From: Cochliopodium minus
Taxonomy: Eukaryota; Discosea; Himatismenida; Cochliopodiidae
Direction: 5' to 3'
Assembly: GCA_024220525.1 (NCBI GenBank)
Contig: JAMYWO010000109.1
Span: 77,077-138,881, forward strand
Length of the DNA stretch: 61,805 bases
The notes beneath the pieces are model-generated. The model was not told the origin of the DNA. It was given only the letters and a program-made list of their open reading frames with translations, and searched no databases. The translations under genes were made by a program, and so were the position numbers. Numbering within the stretch: the first letter of the stretch is position 1; the number at the start of each line of letters is the position of its first letter. Below are positions 10,601 through 31,556 of this stretch, piece by piece.

Positions 10601-12709
10601 AACAAAAACTCCAAGATATTTTGTCTATTATCAGTTGGGCAATGAGATAATAGGAACCCAAGTGCCTTTGATGCTGTTTTCTGGCAACTGATTGTATTTT
10701 TTTCTCTGTCATTCACACAATCAGAGTCTCCCTTCTTCTTCTTAGCAAAGATTCGTTTGTATGTAAACAAATTCCTTTCGAACATTGTATCAGTCTTGGT
10801 GGTCAAAATCTTGAGCCAGTTTTCTATGTTGTAAAAAGTTATTTCAGAAATGGAAATGTTCTTTGACATCTTCTCAACAATTTTTCTCCAAATTGAAATA
10901 TTGGTGTTCAAAATCTCGCTGTTTTGTTCCAACAACATGTTGTCAAAAATGAAACTGATTGTATCTTTAAAGTTGGGAATCAACCAATTTTGTGGAGGAG
11001 ATATTTCGACCAACTTGGAGATCATAAAGAGAACTTGTTCCCTCACAGGCTCGATGTTGTGCCTAAAAAACTTCCAGATTTTAGGAAAGAACTTGACTAA
11101 AGAATGAGAAGAAGAGTTTAAAGTGTCCAACTGGTTTCCCAAGTAAGAATAGATTTTAGTCAGTGACTTCATAATATTTACAGTCGATATAGACAAATCA
11201 TCGAGACTAGAAATCAAATTCCACATGATATCTATCAATTTCAGAAGCTCACCTTTCGTTTGAGATTTGAAAACTTCTTCTAAAATAGGAATGAGAGTTT
11301 CAGCAGAAACAGAAATGACTTCGTCTTGGTTGTCTTTAAGACCCTTGATGACAGACTCCAAGACTTTAGAAAAGATAGACTTTTCTACGAGAATTTCTTC
11401 TCTGGAGATGGTGATATATTTGAGAGCAGTAAACCCAGATAATCTCACTTGCCACTCCTTACTCTCTATAAGATACATGGAGACTTTCAAAACGTCCACC
11501 ACTTGATCAGAGTTCATGTGTATCAATAAATAAGGCAATATTTGTGCACACGTTTCTGGAATAGGAGCAATCATTTTATCTGAAACGTAATCTCCGAATT
11601 TGTCCAATGCAAAAACAGAAAAAAGTCTCACACATATGTTTTCAAGAAACAACTCGTTCGTTCTTTTTTGTTCTTCAACTGTCTTCCCATTTTTCATCCC
11701 ACATCTCAACGCATGTTTCTTCAAAATAGATCTCAAACCAATAGCAGCACCATGTCTCTTTGTCCAATCCTCACTCTTCAAATTGTTGAGAAACTCGACA
11801 ATGAAAGAATGAAAAGGCCAGTTTTTGTCTTCTTTGCTAGGTTCTTGTAAAGTCGATTCCATCACAATCTTGTTGTTGTCTTGAGGTTGCTCTGTTATTT
11901 TTATGTCTTCCTCTGTTTTGCGTTTCTTGGAACTTGTTCCACCCATCAATAAATTGGTGTTGTCCTCTTCTGAAGAGTCCTTGTCAAACGATTTTTCCTT
12001 CCTTTGTTGCTCCATCCTCTCCTTCCGCTTTCTCATCGCAATAACTCTCTTGCTCAATTTTTCACCAGGATTAACGATCGATACAAGTTTAGATGATATA
12101 GTGTTCACATTTGTATTCACATTGTTCACATTGTTCACATTGTTCACATTGTTGTTTTCGATCTTGATTATCTTAGGCGGAACTTCTTTCACATTCTTCT
12201 TTGGTGCTTTTTTTGGTGCTGCTCTCTTTTTTGGTGCTGATTTCGATTTCGATTGTCCCAGCAATTCATTTCCACTCTCCAATTCTTTTTGGAAATCATA
12301 TGTTTTGAATGAATACAATACTTCTGTTAATTGATCATCCAATAACAAATCTTCCTTGATTTCTATATTGATTTTTGGTGTAAATAAATCTATATTTGCA
12401 CATATTGCTTCTATTGCTTCTCCTGATGCTATTCTCACCTCCCATTCGCTATGATATAATAAATTCTTCACTCTCCTTATCAAATATCTCACATCATCTA
12501 TCGCCAATTGTATTGATCCTATTTGCTTTGCAGCTGCTAATTTTATATTCTTATTTGATCCCTCTATTATCCAAAAACAAAAATAAAAAATAAATATATT
12601 TTTTTAAAAGGGGGAGGTATTATATATTTCCAAAATTTAACATACTTTCCAACAATAATATCAATCTGTCCAATCTCGATGATGATGATTTGCTACTATT
12701 ATTGTTCAT
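7661..12709 (-). CDS. MOT1: MOT1/BTAF1 TBP-displacing ATPase, N-terminal and first ATPase lobe (5' part of split gene)
   Basis: The exons are 12709-12646, 12563-9144, 9046-8582, 8378-8139 and 7868-7661; the last runs into the N. The protein starts with the family motif SSSRLDRLILLLE, followed by HEAT-repeat solenoid (over 1,000 residues), which grips TBP. The SNF2 ATPase then has Walker A DDMGLGKTLQ, LIICPPTLMPHW, the diagnostic box II DEGH, SGTPIQNNVLELW and MPGFLGTEKQFNQTYSKP. The fragment stops just after LRKLCNHPCLILTPKHPEY. MOT1 uses ATP to strip TBP from DNA and so redistributes TFIID. About 1,465 residues are here, and the second RecA lobe is at 45836-47317. A low-complexity NNVNNVNNVN stretch sits in the basic linker. 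The gene is divergent from the CK1 gene, with 174 bases between starts. Confidence 0.95.
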
Positions 12710-12883
12710 TCCAAAAAAAAATTTTTACCAGAGACCCTATAGAAAAGCTTTTTAGTTTTTTTTTTTATTAATTTGCCAAGAAAAATATTTTCAATCTTAT
12801 CGAAAAAATTAAAAATAAATAAAAAAAAAATAAGTTTTCTCTGGGTGAGAGAAAGATTCTTTAATTGGAGTTGAGAAATAGAT

Positions 12884-14260
12884 ATGAGTTCTAATTTGAT
12901 CAATAATTTCAAGCCTAATACTCTCACTGTTGCAGGGAAATGGGTATTAAGCCGAAAATTGGGTGAAGGTTCCTTTGGAGAGATATTTGAGGGATATAAT
13001 ATCAATGATCCAAATGAAAAAGTGGCTGTGAAATTGGTACCACAATTAAAAGAAAATGTTAAGAAATAAAAATAAATATTTTGATACGCCTAATATATAA
13101 AGGAATCATCAAAGGCATTAGTACCTCAACTGCTATATGAATCAAGATTGTATAATGTATTTAATCCACAAGGTAAAAAGGAAAATTATAAGAAAAATAA
13201 ATAATAAGTTTCATATTTCTGTTATTTGACCTATTTATAGTGGGTATATGTAAATTATTATGGTTTGGAAAGGAAGGAGATTTCAATATAATGGTATTAC
13301 AATTATGCGGAAAAACTTTGGAAGAACAATTTGAAATATGTGGAAGGAAATTTACATTAAAGACAGTATTATTGATAATAGATCAATTGGTGAGAGATTA
13401 TTGAGAATATCTCCTTTTAAAAAATAATTTATAAATTTTCATGATAGTTAAGGAGAATAGAATCTATCCATATGAAGAATTACATCCATAGGTAAAACAA
13501 ATTTGTATTTCAACCAAATATTCATCCAACAAAAAAATTTCAAGAGATATAAAACCAGTATAAATCCTTTCCCAAATAAATCACATTCTGTTTGATTCTA
13601 ATCACCCAATTTATTTTATAAAAGGAAAATTTCTTGTGTGGATTGAATGATAATCTTATCTACTTAATAGATTTCGGATTGACAAAGAAATTCAAGAATA
13701 CAACTACTAACAAACATATCCCTTACAAAGAAGAGAAAAAATTGGCAGGTACAGTCAGATATATCTCCATCAACACCCATTTAGGTGTCCAGCAATCAAG
13801 AAGAGATGATTTGGAGTCTCTTGGATATCTCTTCATCTATTTCACTACTGGAACTCTTCCATGGCAAGGTGTTAAAGCAAATTCTAAATTGGCAAAATTC
13901 CAAAAGATATGTGAGATCAAACAGTCAACATCAATTGAAGATCTATGCAAGGGATTGCCAAGTAAAAAAAATATATATCTTTTTTATTATTATTCAGCTA
14001 AATAAAAAATATAATTTTTTTGAAAAGTTCAATTCAAAATGTACATTGATTATGTGAGGAATCTTGGATTCTCTGATGATCCAGACTATAAATTCATGCG
14101 CAAATTATTCCGTGATCTTTATATTGAGCAGAAATTTGAATGTGAAGTTGATTCGATCCTCTATGATTGGAATATAAAGGCATCTCAACCTATTGAATCT
14201 CCAAAACAAAATAATCCACCCATAAAGAAAAGTAATTTTGTAAGAAAAAAAGACAAGTAG
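12884..14260 (+). CDS. Casein kinase 1-family Ser/Thr kinase
   Basis: There are seven exons: 12884-13036, 13103-13172, 13241-13389, 13448-13491, 13545-13557, 13625-13971 and 14028-14260 (TAG). The kinase has the glycine loop [12 protein letters not shown], the ATP-binding lysine in VAVKL, the catalytic loop HRDIKPENFL, and DFGLTKKF in place of the usual DFG(L/A)KK. The CK1 hallmarks are [20 protein letters not shown] and [12 protein letters not shown], with the family's LP..F..Y..YVRNLGF near the end. The seven-codon region of the catalytic loop is split by a 13-base exon. A short basic tail follows the kinase domain. CK1 enzymes phosphorylate acidic or primed substrates in many pathways, and the specific role here is not visible. 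Confidence 0.92.
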
Positions 14261-14509
14261 AATTATACAAATTACACATAATTAAAATTTTTGTATTTCA
14301 ATATTTAATTTTTTATCTCAATTAGTTGGTTTAATTTTGTTGTTATAACCTTGTCTTTCTTGATTTTTCCATTTATAAAAAAATTAGTTTATAACGATCC
14401 ATAAATAGAAAATAAATTTATTTATCAACGAATTATAAAATAAAAAAAAATTCAAATAATTTAAAAAATAAAAAAAAACCAAAATACCTTTATTAAAAAC
14501 AAAAGAAAA

Positions 14510-15100
14510 ATGAGAAACGTAAAATGTGTAGTAGTTGGAGATGGAGCAGTTGGAAAAACTTGCTTATTGGTGAGTTATACAACAAATGCATTCCCAGGAG
14601 AATATGTACCAACAGTATTCGATAATTACTCAGCGAATGTGATGTATAATGGAAAACCAATCTATCTTGGACTTTGGGATACTGCAGGACAAGAAGAATA
14701 CGATTCTTTGAGGCCATTATCTTATCCACAAACAGATGTATTTGTCGTATGCTACTCCGTGATCTCAAGAACCTCCTTCAACAACATCAAAAACAAATGG
14801 ATACCTGAATTGAAACATTATTCACCTACAATTCCAATTGTATTGGCTGGATTAAAGACTGATTTAAGAAATGATGAAAAGATCCTCAACAGACTTAGAG
14901 AAAGAAATGAATTTCCTGTAAGTGAGAAGGAGGGATTGGAGTTATCCAAATCTATTGGTGCTTCCAAGTTTATTGAGGTTTCTTCTCTCAAACAAACCAA
15001 TCTTTCTGAGCTTTTTCAGATTTCTATTGAGTGTGGTTTGATGGAAGATTCTTTGGATAAGAAGAAGATGAAAAAGAATAAAGGATGCAGTATCCTTTAA
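14510..15100 (+). CDS. Rac/Rho-family small GTPase
   Basis: This is an intronless frame of 196 residues. It has the P-loop GDGAVGKTCLL, the Rho effector loop YVPTVFDNYSANV, the DTAGQEEYDSLRPLSYP switch II, and a CSIL CAAX box predicted to be geranylgeranylated. Two nucleotide-binding motifs are unusual. G4 is LKTD instead of TKxD with the lysine displaced, and G5 reads EVSSLKQ instead of the usual SA(L/K)TQ. The polybasic stretch KKKMKKNK before the CAAX box would aid plasma-membrane binding. The likely role is actin control downstream of a GEF. By sequence it is a divergent Rac, and I cannot place it in a named subfamily. Confidence 0.95.
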   Translation: MRNVKCVVVGDGAVGKTCLLVSYTTNAFPGEYVPTVFDNYSANVMYNGKPIYLGLWDTAGQEEYDSLRPLSYPQTDVFVVCYSVISRTSFNNIKNKWIPELKHYSPTIPIVLAGLKTDLRNDEKILNRLRERNEFPVSEKEGLELSKSIGASKFIEVSSLKQTNLSELFQISIECGLMEDSLDKKKMKKNKGCSIL

Positions 15101-15202
15101 ATGGAAAAAAAGACTTTCTTAGCAAAAAAAAAAAGTTTTTATTTATTGTAAAAAAAAATTATGTAAAAATAAAAGTAAATTTGAAAAAGAAATTTTTTTT
15201 TT

Positions 15203-17643
15203 TTATTTTTTCTTGTTAGCTAATTTCCAAAGAAAAGAGAATTATTTCCATTTAAATGGGGATTTATATGAGGGTTTTGTAACTGAGGAATCAAGCTGCA
15301 ACAAGCTGCAGCAGGGTCACCACTAGCTGTCAACATGCCAAGCCAATACTCATTCCCAGGCAAAGAGTTTCCTATTAAAAATTTGAAAAATTTAAATACA
15401 TAAAGAAAAGAACTTTAAAAAAATAAAAAAAAATAAATTACCATCCCAAGCATAAGAAGCGAACAATAATCTGTCTTTATTATTCAAGGTCTGAGCAGGA
15501 TCGTTTTGAGAAAAGAAAATCTGTATTTTGTGATCGTTTTTGTCAGGGAGGAACTCTCCATTTTTGGTTTCTCCACATTTATTGTTGTATGGGGGAGGGA
15601 ACCAGCAGTAATCTATTTCTCCGATATTTTCCAAGCTATTCGATCTGATTATATCGTGACAAATGTCCAACATCCATTTCGCTTGGATCTTTGTGACCAT
15701 CCTAAATAAGTTAATAAATAAAAAAGTTAAAATAACAAATAAAAATTAAAAATAAAATTAAAATTTTTTTTAAAAGTAAAATAAAAAAGTTAAAATAAAA
15801 AAAATTAAAATTAAAATTAAAAATTTAATTTTATTTACCATACACCCAAACCAATACCAACAACTCTGACATAAGCCAATTTGCTTTTGTTTTTAGCGAA
15901 AGAGTTGCAATAAAGAAGGTAAGGTTCCACACTCATGCGAATTCTTTGCTTGAAAACATTGACATTGAAGAGGTCATAAGACTTGCTGTATGGAATTTGT
16001 CTTTTATATATGTCTTGATCTTCCTTCTCTCCTTTTTGTTCACTTTCCATTTGCGTTGCTTCTGTGAAAGTTGGGAAATAATCAACTCCTTAAAAAAAAA
16101 CAAGAAAAATCCTTGTTAATCATTTTTATATCAAAATAAAATATTTTAAATTTTTTTATTCAAATTTAAAATAATTTTTTTAGCTCAAATTTACAATTAA
16201 TTTTTTTTTTAAAATTTTTTATAATTTTATTAAAATTTTATCAAAATTTTTCTTTATTTTTATTTTTTAATTCAAAAATTTTATTAAAATAATTATATTT
16301 ATTGTCAAAAATTTTTTATTTTAATTTTTTTAAATTATTAAATAATTTTTTTACCATAAAAATTGGCCCATATTTTGTTTTTTTGAAGGAGATATTGAGA
16401 AGAACGCTCACCTGAATTACCATAACCATTCTCTTCGATGTGGAGATTCTTGGTGATGAACATGTGCTGTGATTCCATGAATTCCTCCCTCTCAAACCTA
16501 GCACCTACCAACCCCACATAAACTCCCTCTCTTTCAAATGTACCTTCTGGTGCTTTTAAAAGGAAATTTAAAAAAAATGAATAATTTTAAAAAAAAGTGA
16601 TTAAAAAAAAAGAATTAATTTTAAAATATCAACGAATAATTTTTTAAAAAATTAATTTGAATATTTGAAACAATAAAAATATCATTGAATAATTATAATT
16701 AATAAATGAATAAGAATAATTAATAATGAAATATTTTAATTAATTTTTTAAAAAAATTAACAAAAAAAACTAACAAAAAAAATTTTGATAATTTTTTTTT
16801 TTTACACAAACCAGCACAGTTATTTCTTGATCCACTGTTGATGAAGTAAGTAGGAGAAGCAACGGAAATGAGACTAGAAATCTGCATCTCATCATAAGAA
16901 ATGTAGTCTTTCAATTCTAATCCTCCTTCTAAATCTGTCCCTATGTTTTCAAACCCTCCAGAAGTGCCCATACCATTACGTAACAAAGCTCTATCTAAAA
17001 ATTTTTTTTATTTTTTTTATTTTTATTTTTTTCACTTTTTTTTTATTTTTTATTTTTTATTTTTTATTTTTTATTTTTTATTTTTTATTTTTTATTTTTT
17101 ATTTTTTATTTTTTTATTTTATTTTTTTTTATTTTTTTTTTAATTTTACCTCCCCTTGTGAAGAAAACGTAAGGTCTTTTGGTTACCACTCTTGTGATGA
17201 AAGTATTGACATCCAAATCTTTGTAGAATTCCTTTTCAATCTTGGTTCCGAATCTATAAATAATTTTTAATTTAATTAATTAATTTTAATTTGAATTAAT
17301 TTTTTTTTTGAATTAATTTTAATGTGAATTTATTTTTTACTCTAATTTTAATTTGAGGAAATCTGATATCAATTCTTTCACTTTTGTATGTACAATGGGT
17401 CTTGTTTCTTTTGCAAATCTTTATTTGAATAAAAATAAAAAAATTTATTTGGCCGATATTTTTTATTAATAAAGGGTATATCTGAATTGGAATGTTTTGA
17501 TTTTACTCTTCTATCTTGTTCTTATCTTGCTCATTTTTTGCAATATTTTCAATCTTATTATTTTTAGTGGGAAACTGTGCAACCTTTTCGAATGTGAAAG
17601 TATTCTGAACCATGGTATCGAATAGACTCTTATTTTCTTCCAT
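15203..17643 (-). CDS. DUF4804-like protein of unknown function
   Basis: The gene begins with an ATG at 17643 and ends with TAA at 15203-15205. Several GT-AG introns join conserved pieces: [47 protein letters not shown], the middle part [20 protein letters not shown], the [14 protein letters not shown]-like region, [11 protein letters not shown], and the C-terminal [20 protein letters not shown] followed by SGDPAAACC. From memory this is the conserved domain called DUF4804, found in Legionella-like bacteria and some protists. That link is recollection and was not searched. No catalytic residues are established. No signal peptide or membrane segment is visible. Convergent with the GTPase gene, 102 bases apart. 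Exon joins in the middle were not all checked base by base. Confidence 0.65.
17040..17150. repeat. ATTTTTT microsatellite inside an intron
   Basis: About nine tandem ATTTTTT units (seven-base period) followed by longer T runs lie within an intron of the DUF4804-like gene, on the strand opposite the transcript. No function is implied. Confidence 0.85.
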
Positions 17644-17961
17644 AAGAATGATGTTCAAAAAAAGTGGATGAATGGAGTATTTTTTTTAAACCTGCTTTTT
17701 TTTTTATATATTTTTTGAGGGGAAACGAAAAATTATTTTTACATTTGAAATTGGTTGAATATTTGATTCCCTTGAATGTTTTCCATTTGATATTCATTCT
17801 CATCCTTTAAATATTTTCTTTTAAAATTTAATTTTGCTTTTTATTTTATTTTATACATAATATATTTGTTGGAAATTTTCATTAAGGATTGAGCAAGAGG
17901 ATATGAATAGATGATACATACCTAGATACAACATTTAAATACAAAATAAAATTTTTTTTTT
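17644..17961. other. Gene-free spacer
   Basis: AT-rich sequence between the start of the DUF4804-like gene and the stop of the BEACH gene, both on the minus strand. I see nothing else. Confidence 0.45.
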
Positions 17962-27158
<9,197 letters not shown>

Positions 27159-27739
27159 TTTTACTTTTTTTATTTTGAAATATAAATTTCTTTTTTACAC
27201 TGTGAGTAATTATTTTCATATTCTTTGAAACAGTTTACAAAACAGAAATAAACTATTATTTTTAAGTATAACCATGATAAAATTCTAAGACATTTTAATT
27301 TTAATTTTAAAAATACAATAAATTAGTGAGATATTAAGGAATCAGCATTGGCGAGAGTGTAATTATTTAAATTTTTTCATCAAAAGAACAACATTTTAGA
27401 AAATTATTGGAAAATGGGAGAAAATTAATTAAATAAACAAAAATTAAGAAATCAGAATCATTGTTTTAATCATAATAATTATTCATACAAGCAGAATTGA
27501 ATGATTAAAAATTTTTTCATCATTTTATCTTAATTTTCTCTATTAGAGAATCTTTATGCAAATTTTTTTTTTTTTTATTTATTTTATAATATCTTTTGTT
27601 AAAATACACTTGAATATTGAATGAGGTTGACAATAGGATGCTAGAATTATTATTCATTTTCCCTTTTTTATTTGATGGTTAAAATCAAAATCCTAGTAAA
27701 TGGCGCAATTTATAAAATATTAAAAATAAATATAAAAAA
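27159..27739. other. Divergent intergenic region (BEACH gene / POLA2)
   Basis: AT-rich gap between two divergent start codons that must hold both promoters. I see no recognisable element and no short gene. Confidence 0.5.
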
Positions 27740-30700
27740 ATGGAGATCGTTACACTCAAAGATGAATTTAAAAAGATAAACTTACAATTGGCAGAATCAA
27801 TATTAACAAAATGTAAGATAAATAAGAATAAATGCTCATAAATTTTTTTATACATTCCAACCATAAAATTGAAGGTTCGAATATATGCAAGAAATATGAA
27901 TTAGAAGCAGAGAAATTCGTGAATGTTTGGGAATCATATATCATCAATTACAAAAAAGATAAAGAACCAAGTGAAAAAACCTTGGATGATTTTTCGAATT
28001 ACTACGAGATAACATATAAGACAGAACCAATGAAAATGAAGAAGAAAAGTAAGAAGGTGATCAAGACAATTAAAAACAGCAAATTGATAGTACCTGCAAA
28101 AAAGACACCAATCACTCCAACAAAGAATATCACAACAACCATAAATACAACAATAACAAATACACCAACCACTGTCAATATGGATAAAACAGACAATGCA
28201 ATGAATAATAAGAAGAGAAGAAATGAATCTCCCAACAAGAAAGAAAATGTAGACACAAATATTATTCAAAGAAATAATAATATAAGCAATACAGTGATTG
28301 CATATTCTCCAAATAAGATGCAAAGAAATCCAAATTCGAAAGATAAGAAATTGCCAGAGACACCATTGAAATCACCTCAAAAAATTATAGTGAATGATTT
28401 CCTCAACAGAAAAGAGAGTGGAAAATTAATCTCAGTGTATAATGAACATTTGAAGGATAAAGTAAATGATCAACAAGATAAGGAGATCTCCTTTCTCAAC
28501 ATCTCCAACAAGAGTGTAGATATCGTGGTGGAGACTCAAAGTAACAGCAAAGACAAGTTTTTTAATGAGAATCCCCTCGGAAGAGCAAAGAATGTAAACA
28601 AAAGATTAAAGAATATGGCAGAACAAATCAAAAAGAAATTTAATTTGGGAAATCCAGGTAAAAATAAACTTTTTTTTTTAATTCAGAGGAAATTAATTTA
28701 TTTGATTTTTTTTTTCAAATTGAATTTTTCATATAATACTAGGATTGCCTCATCTTTACTCCAACGAGAACATCATAACTTTGGGATACATCTTCAGCGA
28801 TGACGAAAAGTTCTCAAAGTCCTCTCTCACCATCGAAGCCTTCGCAACACTCACAGGAGACTCCGAAGGAACAATGGGTAAAAAAATAAATTGAAAATAT
28901 TCAATGTTTTTTCAATGTTTTTCTATTTTTTGTTTTTGTTTTTGATTTTTGTTAATATTTAAATGTTTTATTTTTGATTTTTGTTTTTATATTGATCTTT
29001 TTTTATTTTTTTATTTAATTTTTATTTTTTAAAGATTTAAATGTTTTAAAATTTTTTGTTTTGATTTTTTTTATTTTTAATTGCATTTTTTATTTTTTGT
29101 TTTTATTTAGTTAGAGTACCTTTGGACATCTCTTTACTCGACAAAGAAAAAATATACTACTCCCTTTGGCCAGGAAAAGTTGTAGCATTGAGAGGATACA
29201 ACCCGAAAGCCAACAGGTTTCTCGTCACAGAGATGTGGTCCGATATTCATTTGGAAACCAAGAAACCTGAAGAAATTATCTCTGCTTCTTCCCTCAAAGA
29301 TGTCAAAATGTTTGTCTCTTTTGGTAAAAACTGTTTTGTTTTTGTTTTTGTTTTTTGTTTTTATATTTTCAATTCTTAAAATACTTTTTCATGAATTATT
29401 TTACTCTAAAAGAATTTATTTAATTTTTTTCAAAACAATTTGTAATAATTTATTTTATTCAAAAATTTTTAAAAATACTTTTTCATGAATTATTTTATTT
29501 AATTTTTTCAAAACAATTTTTTATTTTATTAAACTATTTTTTAATCTAAATATTGAAAGAATTATTTTTTTTTGAAAATATTGCAAGAATTAATTTTTTG
29601 AAAATTTTTTGAAAAGATTTTTTTTTTTGTGAAAATATTTTTTCCAAAAAAGAATTTTTTTTATTCCAAATTTTTTTTCATTACATAATTTCTTTACTTT
29701 AATTTTATTTTTTTTTTAATTTTTTTTGTTCTTCAAAAAAGCTTATAACAAATTTTTTTTTGAAACAGGTCCATACACTACCACACAAGGCGACAGTAGT
29801 AACTATTTCGAACCATTCCAACAACTCCTCAAAAAAATAGAAGAGCTCCAACCTCAAGTGGTCGTATTGGGAGGCCCTTTTGTCGATCAACGCCAATCTT
29901 TCCTTTCCGAAAACGAAGAGTACACTCATGATGAACTTTTGGAGAAGTTTTTTTTTGGTACAATATTTTCATTTTATCGAGATTTTTTTTAAATTTTTTT
30001 TAAATTTTTTTCAAATTTATTTCATAAAAAAATAAACATTTAAACTTTAAACTAATTATATATTTTATTTATTATTTTTTTATTTTCTTTATTAGTTGAT
30101 AATTTTTTTTTAATAAAATATTTTCATTTCATCAATTTATTTTTTAATAAAATATTTTTTATTTTTTTATTTTTTGTTTTTTATTTCATCAATTTCATTT
30201 TTTATTTTTTGTTTTTTGTTTTTTATTTTTAAAAGTGCCTGCCGAACAACACTCCAAAAAACACAAATACAGATTGTTGATACTCCCTTCCCTCAACGAC
30301 CAAACAGCAATGCCGTTCCTCCCCCAAAACCCTTTCGAAACAAAAAGCAACAGGAACTTCACCCCCATCCCCAACCCATCCATCATTTCCGTCAACAAAC
30401 AATTCACCGTTGGTTTTATGAATGCGGATATTTTAAGTGAAATTAACAATTCTTATGTTGAGAGCACATTTTTTCCCGGTAAATTATTTTTATTATTTTT
30501 TTACTTTATTTTTTATTTTTTAAATTTAAAATGATTTTTTGAATTTATTTTATTTTTTCATTTTTCTTTTCCTTATTTTTTCATTGAAACGATTTTTTGA
30601 ATTTTTATTTTTGTTATTATTTTTGTTTTTATTTTTGATTATTTTGATTTTTGAATTTTTATTTTTGTTTTTTATTTTTGTTTTGAAATTTCTTTATTTT

Positions 30701-31481
30701 TTAATTATTTGTTTCATTTTTGTTTTGAAAATTTTTTCATTTTATTATTGATGTTATACTATTATATGGGGAATATATTCATTCAAACACATTATTGATG
30801 TTATACTTTTTTTTTATTTTTTATTTTTCCGTTTGAAAATTTTTGTTAGAAAACACAGAGAGAATAAAAAGAATGAGCTCTGCCTTTTTTGAGCAACACA
30901 CTTTCTTGCCTATTGACTCTCCATCCTTGAAATTCGACAGCAACTATCTCGACCGACTCTCTTTTCCAGGATACACACCTGTAAAAAAAATTAATCAATT
31001 TTTTTTTTCAATTATTTTTTTAATTTATTATTTTTATTAATATTATTTTTTTTTTTATTTTTCATTTTTATTTTTATTTTTATTGTAATTAGTTTTTATT
31101 CAAATTATTTTTCATTTTTTTAAATTTAAAATTTTTTTAATTATATTTTTATTTTTATTTTTATTTTTATTTTTATTTTTATTTTTATTTTTATTTTTAT
31201 TTTTATTTTTATTTTTATTTTTATTCTTATTTTTATTTTTGTTTTTGTTTTTTATTTTTATTTTATTTTTTTTTGTTTTTCAAAAGGACATTTTGATTGT
31301 CCCCTCAGAAAAATTCATGAGCTTCGTACATCAAGTAGACGACTCTTTGTATGTAAGCCCAGGGACCATGATCAAACATAGCAAGAACCCTGGTAACTTT
31401 GCTTTGATCACTGTATTCAACCAAAAAGAAATTACTGGGACTGTTGCAGAAAGAACAAAAGTTGAATTTTTTAAAATTTAA
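27740..31481 (+). CDS. POLA2: DNA polymerase alpha-primase B subunit
   Basis: There are eight exons: 27740-27812, 27875-28657, 28743-28877, 29111-29323, 29769-29957, 30236-30478, 30850-30980 and 31287-31481 (TAA), giving about 653 residues. The N-terminal part is helical and precedes a Thr/Asn/Lys-rich linker (about residues 100-200). The C-terminal half is the inactivated phosphoesterase/OB core of B subunits: VVALRGYNPKANRFLVTEMW, SFGPYTTTQGDSSNYFEP, QPQVVVLGGPFVDQRQ, RLLILPSLNDQTAMPFLPQN, DILIVPSEKFMSFVHQVDDS and VSPGTMIKHSKNPGNFALIT. The subunit tethers primase and the catalytic subunit at origins and is non-catalytic. Several introns are long T(n)A tracts. All joins I checked preserve frame. 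It converges on the HAD-like gene, 75 bases away. Confidence 0.93.
31140..31260. repeat. (ATTTTT)n microsatellite in last POLA2 intron
   Basis: About 18 tandem six-base ATTTTT units with a few C/G variants toward the 3' end, just upstream of the final exon at 31287. The T-rich sense strand could double as an extended polypyrimidine tract. Confidence 0.9.
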
Positions 31482-31556
31482 AAAAAAAAAAAATGAAAAT
31501 AATTAATTTTTAATTAAATTAAAAAGAAAACTAAATAAAAGTTTTTTTTTTTTTTT

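Noticed and set aside
11903-12334. 143-codon plus-strand frame opposite MOT1
   Set aside because: It mirrors the acidic/Lys-rich and Asn-Val repeat part of MOT1 and has hydrophobic, low-complexity content.
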